A stretch of 34,630 nucleotides of DNA, from contig WYBA01000012.1 in the NCBI GenBank assembly GCA_011526095.1, forward strand, positions 1 to 34,630. The letters run 5' to 3'. Made by a program: the position numbers and the translations under genes. Below are positions 18,704 to 27,055 of the stretch, piece after piece. The DNA comes from Myxococcales bacterium (lineage in GTDB: Bacteria; Myxococcota_A; Polyangia; Haliangiales; Haliangiaceae). The notes below the pieces were generated by a model that saw only the letters and a program-made list of their open reading frames with translations, was not told where the DNA came from and made no database searches. Each line of letters starts with the position of its first letter. Position 1 is the first letter of the stretch.

Positions 18704-19430
18704 TCACGGCGCCTTCGCGGCGCACTTGAACGCCGACAGCTCCGGGTGCGCGCGCATGCACTCGAGCTTCCGGCGCAGGAGCTCGAACGTCGGCGCCACC
18801 GCGACGCCGCGCTCCAGCGCCCGCAGCGCGACCTCACGATCGCCACCGAAGAGGCCGATCCACCTCGCGACGCCGAAGCAGACCCACGGCTCCTCGTCGT
18901 TGTGAAAGCACTCGCGCTCGTAGATCGTCCACGACAGGTCGCGGTCGACGTCGTCACCGAACCCGCCCAGGTCCATCGCGTTCGCCATCGCCACGCACGC
19001 CCCCACGTGCCCGAGAGAAGCACCCCGCCGCCGCCGCGTCCCCGCTCTTGCGCCAGTCCGACCGCACGCCCTCGCCCAGGTGGTACGCCGTCGACAGCGC
19101 CAGACACTGCGCCGCGTCGTCCTCCAGGCACAGCTGCCGCATCATCTCGACGTCGACGCACGCCTCGTCGCCGTCCGCGCACGCGATCGGCTCGAACAGA
19201 TGCGCCGCCCCGGACAGCGCGTCCTCGACGAACGCCATCACCGTGTCCGATGGCGTGTCGTCCTCCTCGGCGTCTTGCGCAATCGCCCTCGCTGTCGCGG
19301 TCGCCGGCGCCTCGGCGGTCGTCGGCGACGCGGCCGGTACAGCCGGCGACACACGCCCCGCACCGGCAGCGCAGGCCACGAGTGTCATCGTCAGAGTCGC
19401 GGGCCAGATCCCTTGCATCACTCTGGCCAT
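18704..19430 (-). pseudogene. Sel1/TPR-like lipoprotein, frameshifted
   Basis: ATG 19430 has a strong ribosome site (AGAGGAG, five bases upstream, inside the preceding gene). It begins a lipoprotein with TLTMTLVAC as signal and lipobox. After an Ala/Thr/Pro linker come Cys-rich helical repeats: QLCLEDDAAQCLALSTAYHL and GEGVRSDWRKSGDAAAAGCF. Near 19010 the frame changes and the pattern resumes as ACVAMANAMDLGGFGDD and CFGVARWIGLFGGDREVAL, ending at 18704. The Cys/Ala helix pairs resemble Sel1-like repeats of myxobacterial lipoproteins. The start overlaps the end of the putative immunity gene by 13 bases, so it is the third gene of the RHS operon. One extra base or two missing bases explains the shift. 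Confidence 0.7.
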
Positions 19431-19834
19431 GACGGCTCCTCTTCCGGCGTCAACCAGCGCGCCGCCGGCTCGAAGCGCGTCACGATCTCGACGAAGTCGT
19501 CGTCCGTGCAAATGAGGAAGTGCATCAACTCGACGTCATCCAGTATCCCGCACGCCTCCAGTCGGACCCACCGCAACAACTCGGAGCCGTGAACCCGCGA
19601 GAACCCCGGGCGCGGCGGCGGGGCCAACTCGAGCGCTAGCAGCCGATACGACTCCAGCGACGTGCGCAGCACCAGCGGTGCCTCGAAGAGGATCTCGAGA
19701 AACCGCGCCGCGACTTGGTCTCGTATGAGCACGACGACGTCGCCGGCACACTGTCGAACGTGATGTAGCGCAATGTCATAGGGCACAATTCCTTCATCGA
19801 GGAGTTGGAATCGTCCACTTGCGTCGTCAGTCAT
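19418..19834 (-). CDS. putative immunity protein of the RHS toxin
   Basis: A 138-residue cytoplasmic-type protein from ATG 19834 with no signal or membrane segment. It is rich in acidic, Leu and aromatic residues: DEGIVPYDIALHHVRQCAGD, ARFLEILFEAPLVLRTSLES, HFLICTDDDFVEIVTRFEPA. I recognise no family; the layout of short alternating strands and helices is ordinary for polymorphic-toxin immunity proteins. The argument is position: its ATG overlaps the stop of the RHS gene by 8 bases and it lies directly after the toxin tip. Its DNA, like the tip, is visibly more AT-rich than the surroundings, suggesting joint transfer. The downstream Sel1-like lipoprotein starts inside its 3' end. Confidence 0.65.
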   Translation of the reverse strand: MTDDASGRFQLLDEGIVPYDIALHHVRQCAGDVVVLIRDQVAARFLEILFEAPLVLRTSLESYRLLALELAPPPRPGFSRVHGSELLRWVRLEACGILDDVELMHFLICTDDDFVEIVTRFEPAARWLTPEEEPSWPE

Positions 19835-21827
19835 CGTAGCGGAACTTCGTGTACTTCTTGCCGTCTTGAATCTCAAGTGTTGGCGCGCCGGATTTCGACG
19901 ACGGGCGCACCACGACTGTTCTCCCATCTGCGAGCTTGCCGACTCGCTTTCCATCGCCGTAGTCCTTCACGTCGGTAGGTGTGAGCGCGTCGAAGTCCGC
20001 ATTGGCCGCGTCCATGCCTCCGCTCCTCGAGTACTGCTTCGTGCGCCCCATGGTGTCGGGCAGGGGCCGCGAGTCACTGACCAGGTCGTCCACTCTCGAC
20101 CGAGGCGCACCCCCTCCCCCGCCAGCGGGCCCGTCGCCCGCACCGCGCGTTGACATCTTCCCGCCGCCGCGGCCGCGCTTGGCCGCCTTGGCGGTGCCCC
20201 TCGCCGCGCGACGACCAAACAGCTTGCTTGCAGTCTTGCTGAGCTTGCCGGCGACGGCAGCGCACGCCTTCTTCGCCGTACCGCAGACGACGGATGCCGC
20301 TAGTTCCTCCGGCGACTGGGGGACGATCCAGTCAACGACGATAGCGGTCGTCGTCGTGACGGCGTCTGCGAGATCGTCGAAGACGCTCCCGCCGTCGGGC
20401 TGTGGGGGGGGGCGCCTGCCCGCGGCGCCATCCTCGCTCTCGCCCTCCTCGGGCGGACGGCAATCGGGATGGTAGTCGCAGTCCGCCGGGTCCATCGCGC
20501 ACCGGCGCTTGTGCTCGCGCACGACCGGATCGTTCGGGTCCCCGTTCTGCGATGGGTCCGACGGCGGCCTCGGCTCGGACTGCAGCCCATCCGGGTCCAC
20601 GAACCTGACCGGGTTGTTCAGCGAGAACGCGTACAGGGCCGCGTCGCGCGGAGACTCGAGGGCGACGTCGGGGGCGACGCGGAACAGCGGATCGGGCTGC
20701 GTCCACGTCATCGTGAGGCGGTCGTAGTAGCGGAAGCCGTAGTAGGCGAGGTCGGTGAAGTCGTCGAGCTCCTTGCCGTTGAACCGGCGGCGGAACTGGT
20801 CGGCCGCCGCGCCCTCGGCGCGGACGATCTCGCCGAACGGGCCGTACGTGAACCGCGCGAGCGCGGTGCCGTCGGGCGCGACCGCGGCCAGCAGGTGGCC
20901 GAGCGTCGACGAGATCAGCATCGCGGCGTTGGCGACGTCGCCGTTCTGGATCCGCGCGACCGGAGCACCATCGAGGCCGACGAAGATCTCGGCCTTCTCG
21001 ACTGCCGACGCCGTCGTGTACGCGGTCTCGGCGCCTCCGAACCAGTGGCGCAGGCGCGCGGGCTCGTTCCCTCGCGCGGTGCTGTACGCGAGGATGCGGT
21101 TGCCGGTGTGGTCGTAGAGGTACGCCTCCTGGACGGACGTGCCCTCCTGCTGGACCGCACGGACCTGATCGACCGCGTCGTACCAGAACCGCAGGCTCCG
21201 GCCGTCGGCGGTGCGCCGGTGCAAGTTGCCCGAGGCGTCGTAGGTGAACTGCCCGACCGGCGCACCCGACGCGACGTCGTACAGCGCCTCGATCGGCTCG
21301 CCCAGGTCGCCGTCGACGTACGCGTACGAGACGTCGCGCGGGAACACGTCCGACGTGTCGTTCGACGAACCGACGTAGGCCGTGCGCAACCGCCCGTTGG
21401 GCGAGTACGTGAACACCGCGGCGTACGCCGCCGGGTCGCTCGTCGACACGCCGAGGAGCTGGTGCTGCCGATCGTACTCGTAGGAGAACGTCAGCCCGCT
21501 CGCGTGATCGAGCTGCGTGTCGAGGTTGCCGCTGTCGAGGTACATCAGCGACTCGCCGGCGGCCTGCGGGCTGGTGCAGACGCCCTGCACGCAGGCCGGG
21601 ATCGCCGACGTGGTCTCGACGCGGCCCAGCTTGTCGTAGGTCCACGACTGGCCGGCGCCCCACGCCGCGGACCGCGCCCGCACGTAGCCGGAGTACGAAC
21701 GATCCAGCGTTGCCAGGGTCGTCGGCACGGGCAGCGTCGTGCCCGAGCCCGTCGCGAACGCGACCGTCTCCGGCAGCCCGACGCCGTCATAGCCGTGGCG
21801 GATCAGCGACGTCACCCCACCACGCAC
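19827..21827 (-). CDS. 5'-truncated RHS protein with C-terminal toxin tip
   Basis: RHS/YD-repeat core: SWTYDKLGRVETT, FSYEYDRQHQLLGVST, GQFTYDASGNLHRRTADG and LYDHTGNRILAYST. It ends in the conserved RHS core boundary with FNGKELDDFTDLAYYGFRYY, then YAFSLNNPVRFVDPDGLQ near 20580. The ~250 residues beyond are variable: a Pro/Asp linker, a hydrophobic helix with AIVVDWIVPQSPEELAASVV, a Gly-rich linker, and a ~75-residue tip (20055-19830) with VGKLADGRTVVVRPSS and PTLEIQDGKKYTKFRYDD. I recall this tip style from other RHS/CdiA C-termini, so it is probably a small toxin domain, but its activity is unassigned. GTG 21827 is the first start codon inside the RHS-like part; similarity seems to extend to about 21895. 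No secretion region or N-terminal domain is present, so this is an orphan tip cassette. Confidence 0.8.
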   Translation of the reverse strand: MRGGVTSLIRHGYDGVGLPETVAFATGSGTTLPVPTTLATLDRSYSGYVRARSAAWGAGQSWTYDKLGRVETTSAIPACVQGVCTSPQAAGESLMYLDSGNLDTQLDHASGLTFSYEYDRQHQLLGVSTSDPAAYAAVFTYSPNGRLRTAYVGSSNDTSDVFPRDVSYAYVDGDLGEPIEALYDVASGAPVGQFTYDASGNLHRRTADGRSLRFWYDAVDQVRAVQQEGTSVQEAYLYDHTGNRILAYSTARGNEPARLRHWFGGAETAYTTASAVEKAEIFVGLDGAPVARIQNGDVANAAMLISSTLGHLLAAVAPDGTALARFTYGPFGEIVRAEGAAADQFRRRFNGKELDDFTDLAYYGFRYYDRLTMTWTQPDPLFRVAPDVALESPRDAALYAFSLNNPVRFVDPDGLQSEPRPPSDPSQNGDPNDPVVREHKRRCAMDPADCDYHPDCRPPEEGESEDGAAGRRPPPQPDGGSVFDDLADAVTTTTAIVVDWIVPQSPEELAASVVCGTAKKACAAVAGKLSKTASKLFGRRAARGTAKAAKRGRGGGKMSTRGAGDGPAGGGGGAPRSRVDDLVSDSRPLPDTMGRTKQYSRSGGMDAANADFDALTPTDVKDYGDGKRVGKLADGRTVVVRPSSKSGAPTLEIQDGKKYTKFRYDD
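20404..20412. repeat. nine-G homopolymer inside the RHS gene
   Basis: A run of nine G on the + strand (nine C in the coding sense), coding for part of RRPPPQP between the RHS core and the toxin tip. It is the longest mononucleotide run I found in the window. Loss or gain of one base would take the toxin tip out of frame. Confidence 0.8.
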
Positions 21828-22069
21828 GTGCCGAACGTCGAGCGGGGCGCCGATCGCGTTGTGCGTCGAGTCAGCTTCGGTTTCGCGAGGTGCCCTTTGT
21901 GCCGGCGTTTGCCAGCTCGCGCTGATCGAATGCCCTGCGAGCAGGTGCAGCGCCGCGGCGCGCCCCGAGGCACTGCGCGGCGATCTGCGCGCGCGCGATC
22001 GGCGGCGGCACGTCGCTGCCGCCGTCGCCCGGGGTCCAGCTCGACTGGGAGAAGCCGTGAGTGCGGGCG
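21828..22069 (-). other. junction region between nitronate monooxygenase and RHS fragment
   Basis: These 242 bases hold no complete gene. On the minus strand the RHS frame continues upstream as SISASWQTPAQRAPRE, then TEADSTHNAIGAPLDVRH; only the second part looks RHS-like. Another minus frame is open from the monooxygenase stop to about 21890 and reads RTHGFSQSSWTPGDGG and IARAQIAAQCLGARR, which looks coding-like but has no start codon. The region is probably the breakpoint where the RHS cassette was inserted, leaving fragments of a former gene. Confidence 0.4.
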
Positions 22070-23593
22070 TCAGCGCGGCGCGGGCGCGCTGGCCTCGCGC
22101 GTCGGCGCGTGCGCCGGCGCCTGCCAGCTCGGCTCCGCCGCCGTCACCGCCGCCGCGCCCTGCAGGTACGCGATCACGTCCGCCGCGGTGTAGTGATCGC
22201 GGTCGCCGAGGAAGCGATCGATCTCCAGCAGGTCGTCGCCGCTGGTGACGATCGGCGGGTCGACGACGCCGCCGTCGCGCACCTGGCCGAAGCCGATCGC
22301 GGAGGTCAGCTCGTTGCACAGGCAGCGCTTGCCGACGGTGTCCTCGACGCGGCCGCCCTTGGCGACGTACTGGTCGACCGGCTCGCCGGGGCAGCGGTAG
22401 CCGATCGTGCCGTCGGGCTTGGCGTACGCGACGCGCAGGTAGCCGAGGTCGCAGACGCGATCGCGGGTGACGCTCGCGCCCGGATCCTCGGGCCAGGTCA
22501 CGACCTTGAACGGGTAGCCGGTGGGCGAGGCCTGGCCGTCGGTGCGGACGTCGAGCTCGCCGGTGCGCGCGCAGCGCAGGATCGAGCGACGGATCGGCTC
22601 GGTCATCCCCGACTCGTCGCAGAACGCGAACAGCGTCCCGACCTGGATGCCCGCGGCGCCCTCGGCGCGGGCGCGCGCGAGGCCCTCGGGGTGGCCCATC
22701 CCGCCGGCGAGCCAGAACGGCAGGCCGAGGTCGCGGATCTTCGCGAGGTCGACCGCATCGCGCGCGCCGTACTGCGGCTCGCCGCGCAGGTTGAACCGCG
22801 CCTCGCCGCGCGGCGGCGCGTTGTGACCGCCCGCCGTCGGGCCCTCGATCACGAAGCCGTCGACGCGTCCGGTCGACTTCTTGGCGAGCATGATCGCCAG
22901 CGTGTTGCTCGCGATGATCGCGAAGAACGCCGGGCGGCGCAGCGCCGGCGGCGTGACGCCCTCCCAGTGGACCATCGGATCGAAGGAGAGGTGCTCGACG
23001 CGACCGTCGGTGAGGCCCTCGACCTCGAACTTGATCGAGCACGCGCGGTGCTCGGCCATGGCGTCGAGCACGCCGGGGATCTCGCGCGGGATGCCCGCGC
23101 CCATCACGATCGCGTCGACGCCGGCGAGCATCGCCCCGTAGAGCGCCGGCAGCGTCGGCAGCTGGATCTTGGCGAGCAGGTTCATCCCGACGCGGCCGTC
23201 GTGGCCTTCCTTCGCCAGGTCGATCTCGACGAACGTGCTCAGCATCGTGAGGCGCTGGCGCCGCGGCGAGCTCGCCTGGCGCGCCAGCGGCAACAGCGCG
23301 TACGGTTGGCCGGGCGCGCGGCCCTCGGGCAGGAAGTATCGCGCGAGCACGTCGTCGGCGACGCCGGCGATCGGGAACCGCGCCATCGAGCGGCGCAGAT
23401 CGCCGCCGGGATCGCCGTCCTGGAGCTTGCGGATCAGCGTCGACTCCGTCGCAGTGCCGGACACCACGCCGAGCTGTCCCTGGAGGGACACCGCGCGCGC
23501 GAGCCGCCAGCCGGACACGCCGACGCCCATGCCGCCCTGGATGATCTCGGGCCACGCGGCCCGCGGGTTGTCGATCGCTTCGGGTTGCACCAT
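22070..23593 (-). CDS. nitronate monooxygenase family (2-nitropropane dioxygenase-like) flavoprotein
   Basis: A 507-residue TIM-barrel FMN protein, cytoplasmic. The N-terminus PEIIQGGMGVGVSGWRLARA is the family FMN-binding start. Around residue 250 is VIEGPTAGGHNAPP, followed by LPFWLAGGMGHPEGLARA and the phosphate-binding IQVGTLFAFCDESG. The protein is longer than typical ~330-residue nitronate monooxygenases. The C-terminal extension carries RVCDLGYLRVAYAKPDG and GKRCLCNELTSAIGFGQV, as in the long subgroup that may be involved in fatty-acid or polyketide-linked reactions rather than nitronate oxidation. The exact substrate is unknown. ATG 23593 begins immediately before the conserved N-terminus. 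The RHS fragment follows on the same strand but is probably not co-functional. Confidence 0.92.
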   Translation of the reverse strand: MVQPEAIDNPRAAWPEIIQGGMGVGVSGWRLARAVSLQGQLGVVSGTATESTLIRKLQDGDPGGDLRRSMARFPIAGVADDVLARYFLPEGRAPGQPYALLPLARQASSPRRQRLTMLSTFVEIDLAKEGHDGRVGMNLLAKIQLPTLPALYGAMLAGVDAIVMGAGIPREIPGVLDAMAEHRACSIKFEVEGLTDGRVEHLSFDPMVHWEGVTPPALRRPAFFAIIASNTLAIMLAKKSTGRVDGFVIEGPTAGGHNAPPRGEARFNLRGEPQYGARDAVDLAKIRDLGLPFWLAGGMGHPEGLARARAEGAAGIQVGTLFAFCDESGMTEPIRRSILRCARTGELDVRTDGQASPTGYPFKVVTWPEDPGASVTRDRVCDLGYLRVAYAKPDGTIGYRCPGEPVDQYVAKGGRVEDTVGKRCLCNELTSAIGFGQVRDGGVVDPPIVTSGDDLLEIDRFLGDRDHYTAADVIAYLQGAAAVTAAEPSWQAPAHAPTREASAPAPR

Positions 23594-23600
23594 GGCGGGG

Positions 23601-23606
23601 ACGGTA
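23601..23606 (-). promoter_or_regulatory. -10-like TACCGT before the nitronate monooxygenase gene
   Basis: On the minus strand TACCGT ends 7 bases before the ATG at 23593, with no Shine-Dalgarno between. Confidence 0.45.
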
Positions 23607-23801
23607 CGTCCGGCGATCGCAGCGAACGGTCACGGACGCGCCACGTCGCGCCACGGTCGCGTCACGGACGTCACATGAAGTCAGCGCGCTGTGCGCGCCT
23701 CGTACACCGTGCACTGTTCGTGGGCTGCGCACCGACCTGGCCGCGCGGGCCGGGTTGCGCGCAAGCGCCCGAGATCCTGCGTGTCGACGCCGTTGCCACG
23801 C

Positions 23802-23817
23802 TGGCACGGCCATCGCA
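23802..23817 (+). promoter_or_regulatory. sigma-54-like -24/-12 element before the Asp-rich lipoprotein
   Basis: TGGCAC-N5-TCGCA has the -24 GG and -12 GC at the canonical sigma-54 spacing, with one mismatch from TTGC. It lies 41 bases before the ATG at 23859, leaving room for a leader with the GGAG ribosome site. The rest of the 265-base divergent gap holds only the monooxygenase -10 candidate. Myxobacteria use sigma-54 widely, but one match is weak evidence. Confidence 0.35.
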
Positions 23818-23858
23818 AAGGCGACGGTCACACCAACGCAACCGCACGGAGTCCTCCC

Positions 23859-24362
<504 letters not shown>

Positions 24363-24379
24363 CGATTCTCCGGCTCGGT

Positions 24380-24415
24380 CAGCCCGGGCCCGGGCCTCCG
24401 CGGGCCCGGGCTGAT
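24380..24415 (+). terminator. strong 14-bp hairpin after the Asp-rich lipoprotein gene
   Basis: TCAGCCCGGGCCCG (24380-24393) pairs perfectly with CGGGCCCGGGCTGA (24402-24415) across an 8-base loop. It starts 17 bases after the stop codon. There is no T tract, but the stem is very stable, and it separates the convergent lipoprotein and ParE genes. Confidence 0.65.
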
Positions 24416-24443
24416 CGGGGGTTGCGCCGCGCGGCCCGCGCCG

Positions 24444-24740
24444 TCAGCGTCGGCCGCGCCAGTACCCCGGCTGCCGCGAGGCGTGCGCGAAGGCGAGGAC
24501 GCGGATGCCGCGGGTCGTCGGGCGGTAGACGACCGCGAACGGGAAGCCTCGAAGGAGGCGTGACCGGAACATGGGGTGTCCTCGCCAACGAGGGGCGACC
24601 TCGGGCCAGCGACGGATCGCGGCCAGCGCGGCGTCGACCTCCTCGAGGAACGCGTCCGCGACGAGCGGGGAGCGTTCGAAGTACCACCGCGCGGCTGCGT
24701 CGACCTCGGACAGCGCCTCGCGATGGATCGAGAGCGTCAC
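24444..24740 (-). CDS. ParE/RelE-superfamily toxin
   Basis: A 98-residue protein of typical ParE size. It begins SIHREALSEVDAAARWYFER, followed by FLEEVDAALAAIRRWPEVAP, an RSRLLRGFPFAVVYRPT core and a C-terminal VLAFAHASRQPGYWRGR. This helix-helix-sheet order and the 'FP(F/Y).(V/I).Y' phrase are ParE hallmarks. ParE proteins usually inhibit DNA gyrase; relatives cleave mRNA. Its ATG overlaps the antitoxin stop by four bases (24737-24740), so the antitoxin is translated first, the usual type II arrangement. Confidence 0.9.
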   Translation of the reverse strand: MTLSIHREALSEVDAAARWYFERSPLVADAFLEEVDAALAAIRRWPEVAPRWRGHPMFRSRLLRGFPFAVVYRPTTRGIRVLAFAHASRQPGYWRGRR

Positions 24741-24988
24741 CGCGGCTCGCGAGCGAAGGAGGAGCGGAGCGACTTCAGCGCCTCGTCTCCGTCGACGTAG
24801 GCGTCGTCTCCGTCCGCGTCGCGCCGGGCGACCTCCTCGTCCCAGGCGACCGCGACCGACGCGGCGTCCGGGGAGGCGGGCGCCTCGGCCTCCTCCAGGC
24901 TGTGGAGCAGGCGCTCCACGAGCTCGATCCGCTGCTCGACCGGAAGGTCGAGCACCTCGCTCACGAGCTCGGAGGTACGGCGCACCAC
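24737..24988 (-). CDS. addiction-module antitoxin (Unstab_antitox type)
   Basis: An 83-residue protein from GTG 24988. VSEVLDLPVEQRIELVERLL followed by HSLEEAE is the helical start typical of the PF09720-type 'putative addiction module component' antitoxins. The C-terminal part (VAWDEEVARRDADGDDAY) is acidic with a conserved W-(D/E)-E, and would wrap the ParE partner. It is co-translated with the toxin gene. TATGCT lies just upstream, so the pair is probably its own transcription unit and may be autoregulated. Confidence 0.88.
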   Translation of the reverse strand: MVRRTSELVSEVLDLPVEQRIELVERLLHSLEEAEAPASPDAASVAVAWDEEVARRDADGDDAYVDGDEALKSLRSSFAREPR

Positions 24989-24994
24989 GGCGTC

Positions 24995-25000
24995 AGCATA
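24995..25000 (-). promoter_or_regulatory. -10-like TATGCT before the ParE-module antitoxin
   Basis: On the minus strand TATGCT ends 6 bases before the GTG at 24988, so the transcript would be leaderless. Confidence 0.5.
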
Positions 25001-25012
25001 CCCCCGCGCCGC

Positions 25013-26935
25013 CTACGGCGCGATCTGATAGTCGATCCGCACCCACTCGACCGCGGGCGCGCGGTCGCCGTTCGAGGTGAGGTCGACGCGGTACTGCAGG
25101 TAGCGCTGCGCGGTGACGCCGGGATCGGTCCCGCCGGGCGCGGTGATCGGCGCGCTCCACGCGGCGCTCGCGCAGTCGCCGGGCGCGGCGCAGGTGCGGA
25201 CGCGGAGCTGGACGTCGGCGCCGGCCGGCAGCCGCTCGCCCCAGTCGACGCTGTCGATCGACACGGCGTTGCCGAGGTCGCGCACGGTCGACTCGTAGCT
25301 CGCCGTCGTCGGGATCGGCGGGTCGCCGCCGGCGTAGTGGACGGTGAGCTGGAAGTCCTGGATGGTGCCGGTGTCGGAGGACAGGGTGTCGTTGACCCGC
25401 AGCGTCCAGGTGCCGGACGCGGGGGCGCCGTTGAGCCCGGTCGTCACCATCTTGTCGATCGCGTTATCCGTGGCGCCGCCGGTGTTGTCGCGGAGCAGGA
25501 ACTCGGTGCCGTTCGGCGCGCGCAGGCGCACCTCGAGATCGCCCGAGTAGGTGTGCGCGATCGCGTAGCTGACGTCGACGCTGGTCACCAGCGCGCCGAC
25601 GGGCGCGGTCAGCGCGATCGCCGTCTCGGCCTGGCCGGCGTCCGGCACCGCGACGTCCGTCCGGTTCACCCCCGACGACAGCCGCTCCGCGCGGCCCTCG
25701 ACCGGGCGCTGGCGGTCGAGCGGGAGCGTCTGGCCGGCGAGCTCCGGCCCGCTCTCGACTGACAGGATCGCCGCGGCGCCGCCGGCGTTCTCGCTGTGGT
25801 CGATCACCAGATCGTGCCAGCCGGCGTCGAGCGCGACCGCGGCCGTCACGTTGTTGTTCGTGGTGTCGGTCCAGAAGTCGAGATACTTCACGCCGTCGAT
25901 CCACAACCGCTGGCCGTCGTCGGTGTTGAGCCGGAACGTGAACGTGCCCGCGACGTCGATCCGCACCTGGCCGGTCCACCGCGTGGTGAACGTGTCCGCC
26001 GCCGTCAGCGCGAGGTCGCCGGGGTTGCCGGTGTTCCAGTTGGTGTTGCCCGGCGTGACGTGGTCGATCGTCGTCTCGTGGTCGCCGACGCCGCGCGAGT
26101 CGTCCCACGCGACCTGGAACAGCCCCGCGATCTGATCGACGCGTGCGCGCAGGCGGTGGCGAGGGATCGCCTGCTGCGTGACGCTCGGGCCGGCGAACCG
26201 CAGGTTGGCCAGGGCAGAGCCGCCCTGCTCGGCGACGGCGTAGCGGAGCGGGTACCAGCCCGCCGCCGCGGCGGTGAACGTGCCGCTGCCCTCGACGTCC
26301 CAGTTGCAGCTCACGACGCGCGCGAAGTCCGCAGTCCCCGCGGGCGCGACGTCGAGGAACGCGTGGTCGTCGGCGAGCAGGTAGAACGTCCAGGTCCCGG
26401 CCTCGAGGTAGATCTCGCCCTGCCACCACTGCGTCCAGTCGTCGGGGCCGGTCAGCCCGACCGAGGGCGGCGTGCCGGCGCCCCAGTCCTGCACCGTGCG
26501 CCACTCGATCGCGGCGCGCGTCGTCGGCGTCATCGCGGCGACGTCGGCCCACGTCGCGGTGGTCCCGTCGGTGAAGACGCCGGTGTCGCTGCCGCGCTGG
26601 AGCAGGCCGCCGGTGTAGTAGGCGACCGGCGCGATCGCGCCCCACGGCTCGACCGTCGCCGACGTCAGCGTCGCGGCGCCGGCCGACAGCTCGCCGGCGG
26701 TGTCGTCGAGCACCGAGCGCGCCTGGAGCATGGCGTCGATCGGCGTCGCGTCCGGCGGCACCGCGTCCGGCGCCGTCGCGTCGGGCGCCGTCGCGTCCGG
26801 GGACGCGTCGACGACGGCGCCGTCGATCGCGCCCTGCGCATCGGGCGGCCCGCCGCCGCCGGCGTCGGGGTCGACCTCCGCCGAGGCACAGCCAGCGCAG
26901 ACGAGCACGAACAGCAAGCCCCTCTGGATGCTCAC
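25013..26935 (-). CDS. lipoprotein with two PA14-like domains and a P domain
   Basis: The product has 640 residues from GTG 26935. The signal GLLFVLVCAGC puts the lipid Cys at residue 16. It is followed by an Asp/Ala/Pro linker with VDASPDATAPDAT-type repeats. A first PA14-like domain lies at about 95-255 (WWQGEIYLEAGTWTFYLLAD, DDHAFLDV), and a second at about 280-405 (TRWTGQVRIDVAGTFTFRLN, TDDGQRLWIDG). A proprotein-convertase P domain at about 425-535 includes YSGDLEVRLRAPNGTEF and SGTWTLRVNDTLSSDTGTI. A beta-rich tail ends WVRIDYQIAP. PA14 domains often bind carbohydrate and P domains accompany proteases, but no catalytic domain is present. It is likely surface-exposed, carbohydrate-binding or adhesive. 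Confidence 0.88.
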   Translation of the reverse strand: MSIQRGLLFVLVCAGCASAEVDPDAGGGGPPDAQGAIDGAVVDASPDATAPDATAPDAVPPDATPIDAMLQARSVLDDTAGELSAGAATLTSATVEPWGAIAPVAYYTGGLLQRGSDTGVFTDGTTATWADVAAMTPTTRAAIEWRTVQDWGAGTPPSVGLTGPDDWTQWWQGEIYLEAGTWTFYLLADDHAFLDVAPAGTADFARVVSCNWDVEGSGTFTAAAAGWYPLRYAVAEQGGSALANLRFAGPSVTQQAIPRHRLRARVDQIAGLFQVAWDDSRGVGDHETTIDHVTPGNTNWNTGNPGDLALTAADTFTTRWTGQVRIDVAGTFTFRLNTDDGQRLWIDGVKYLDFWTDTTNNNVTAAVALDAGWHDLVIDHSENAGGAAAILSVESGPELAGQTLPLDRQRPVEGRAERLSSGVNRTDVAVPDAGQAETAIALTAPVGALVTSVDVSYAIAHTYSGDLEVRLRAPNGTEFLLRDNTGGATDNAIDKMVTTGLNGAPASGTWTLRVNDTLSSDTGTIQDFQLTVHYAGGDPPIPTTASYESTVRDLGNAVSIDSVDWGERLPAGADVQLRVRTCAAPGDCASAAWSAPITAPGGTDPGVTAQRYLQYRVDLTSNGDRAPAVEWVRIDYQIAP

Positions 26936-26942
26936 GGCGCCG

Positions 26943-26948
26943 GTTGTA
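26943..26948 (-). promoter_or_regulatory. -10-like TACAAC before the PA14 lipoprotein
   Basis: On the minus strand TACAAC ends 7 bases before the GTG at 26935. It departs from TAnnnT at the last base, so the call is weaker than the others. Confidence 0.3.
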
Positions 26949-27040
26949 TCGCAGCCGACCGCGCGCCGGACGCAGAAACTTTCTGGTCAGTGCGTGACCC
27001 ACGCCGCGTTCTTCGCTTCCAACCGGCCCACCCGGTTTGC

Positions 27041-27046
27041 TAGCGT
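27041..27046 (+). promoter_or_regulatory. -10-like TAGCGT before the YkgJ-like gene
   Basis: TAGCGT ends 9 bases before GTG 27056 and the intervening bases have no Shine-Dalgarno. The hexamer is identical to the one before the 757 gene. Confidence 0.5.
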
Positions 27047-27055
27047 GCCGCCGCC

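Noticed and set aside
21900..23831. Extension of the RHS frame upstream through the nitronate monooxygenase gene
   Set aside because: The extension is in a different frame from the monooxygenase, is Arg-rich and has no YD repeats. The monooxygenase is clearly the real gene there.
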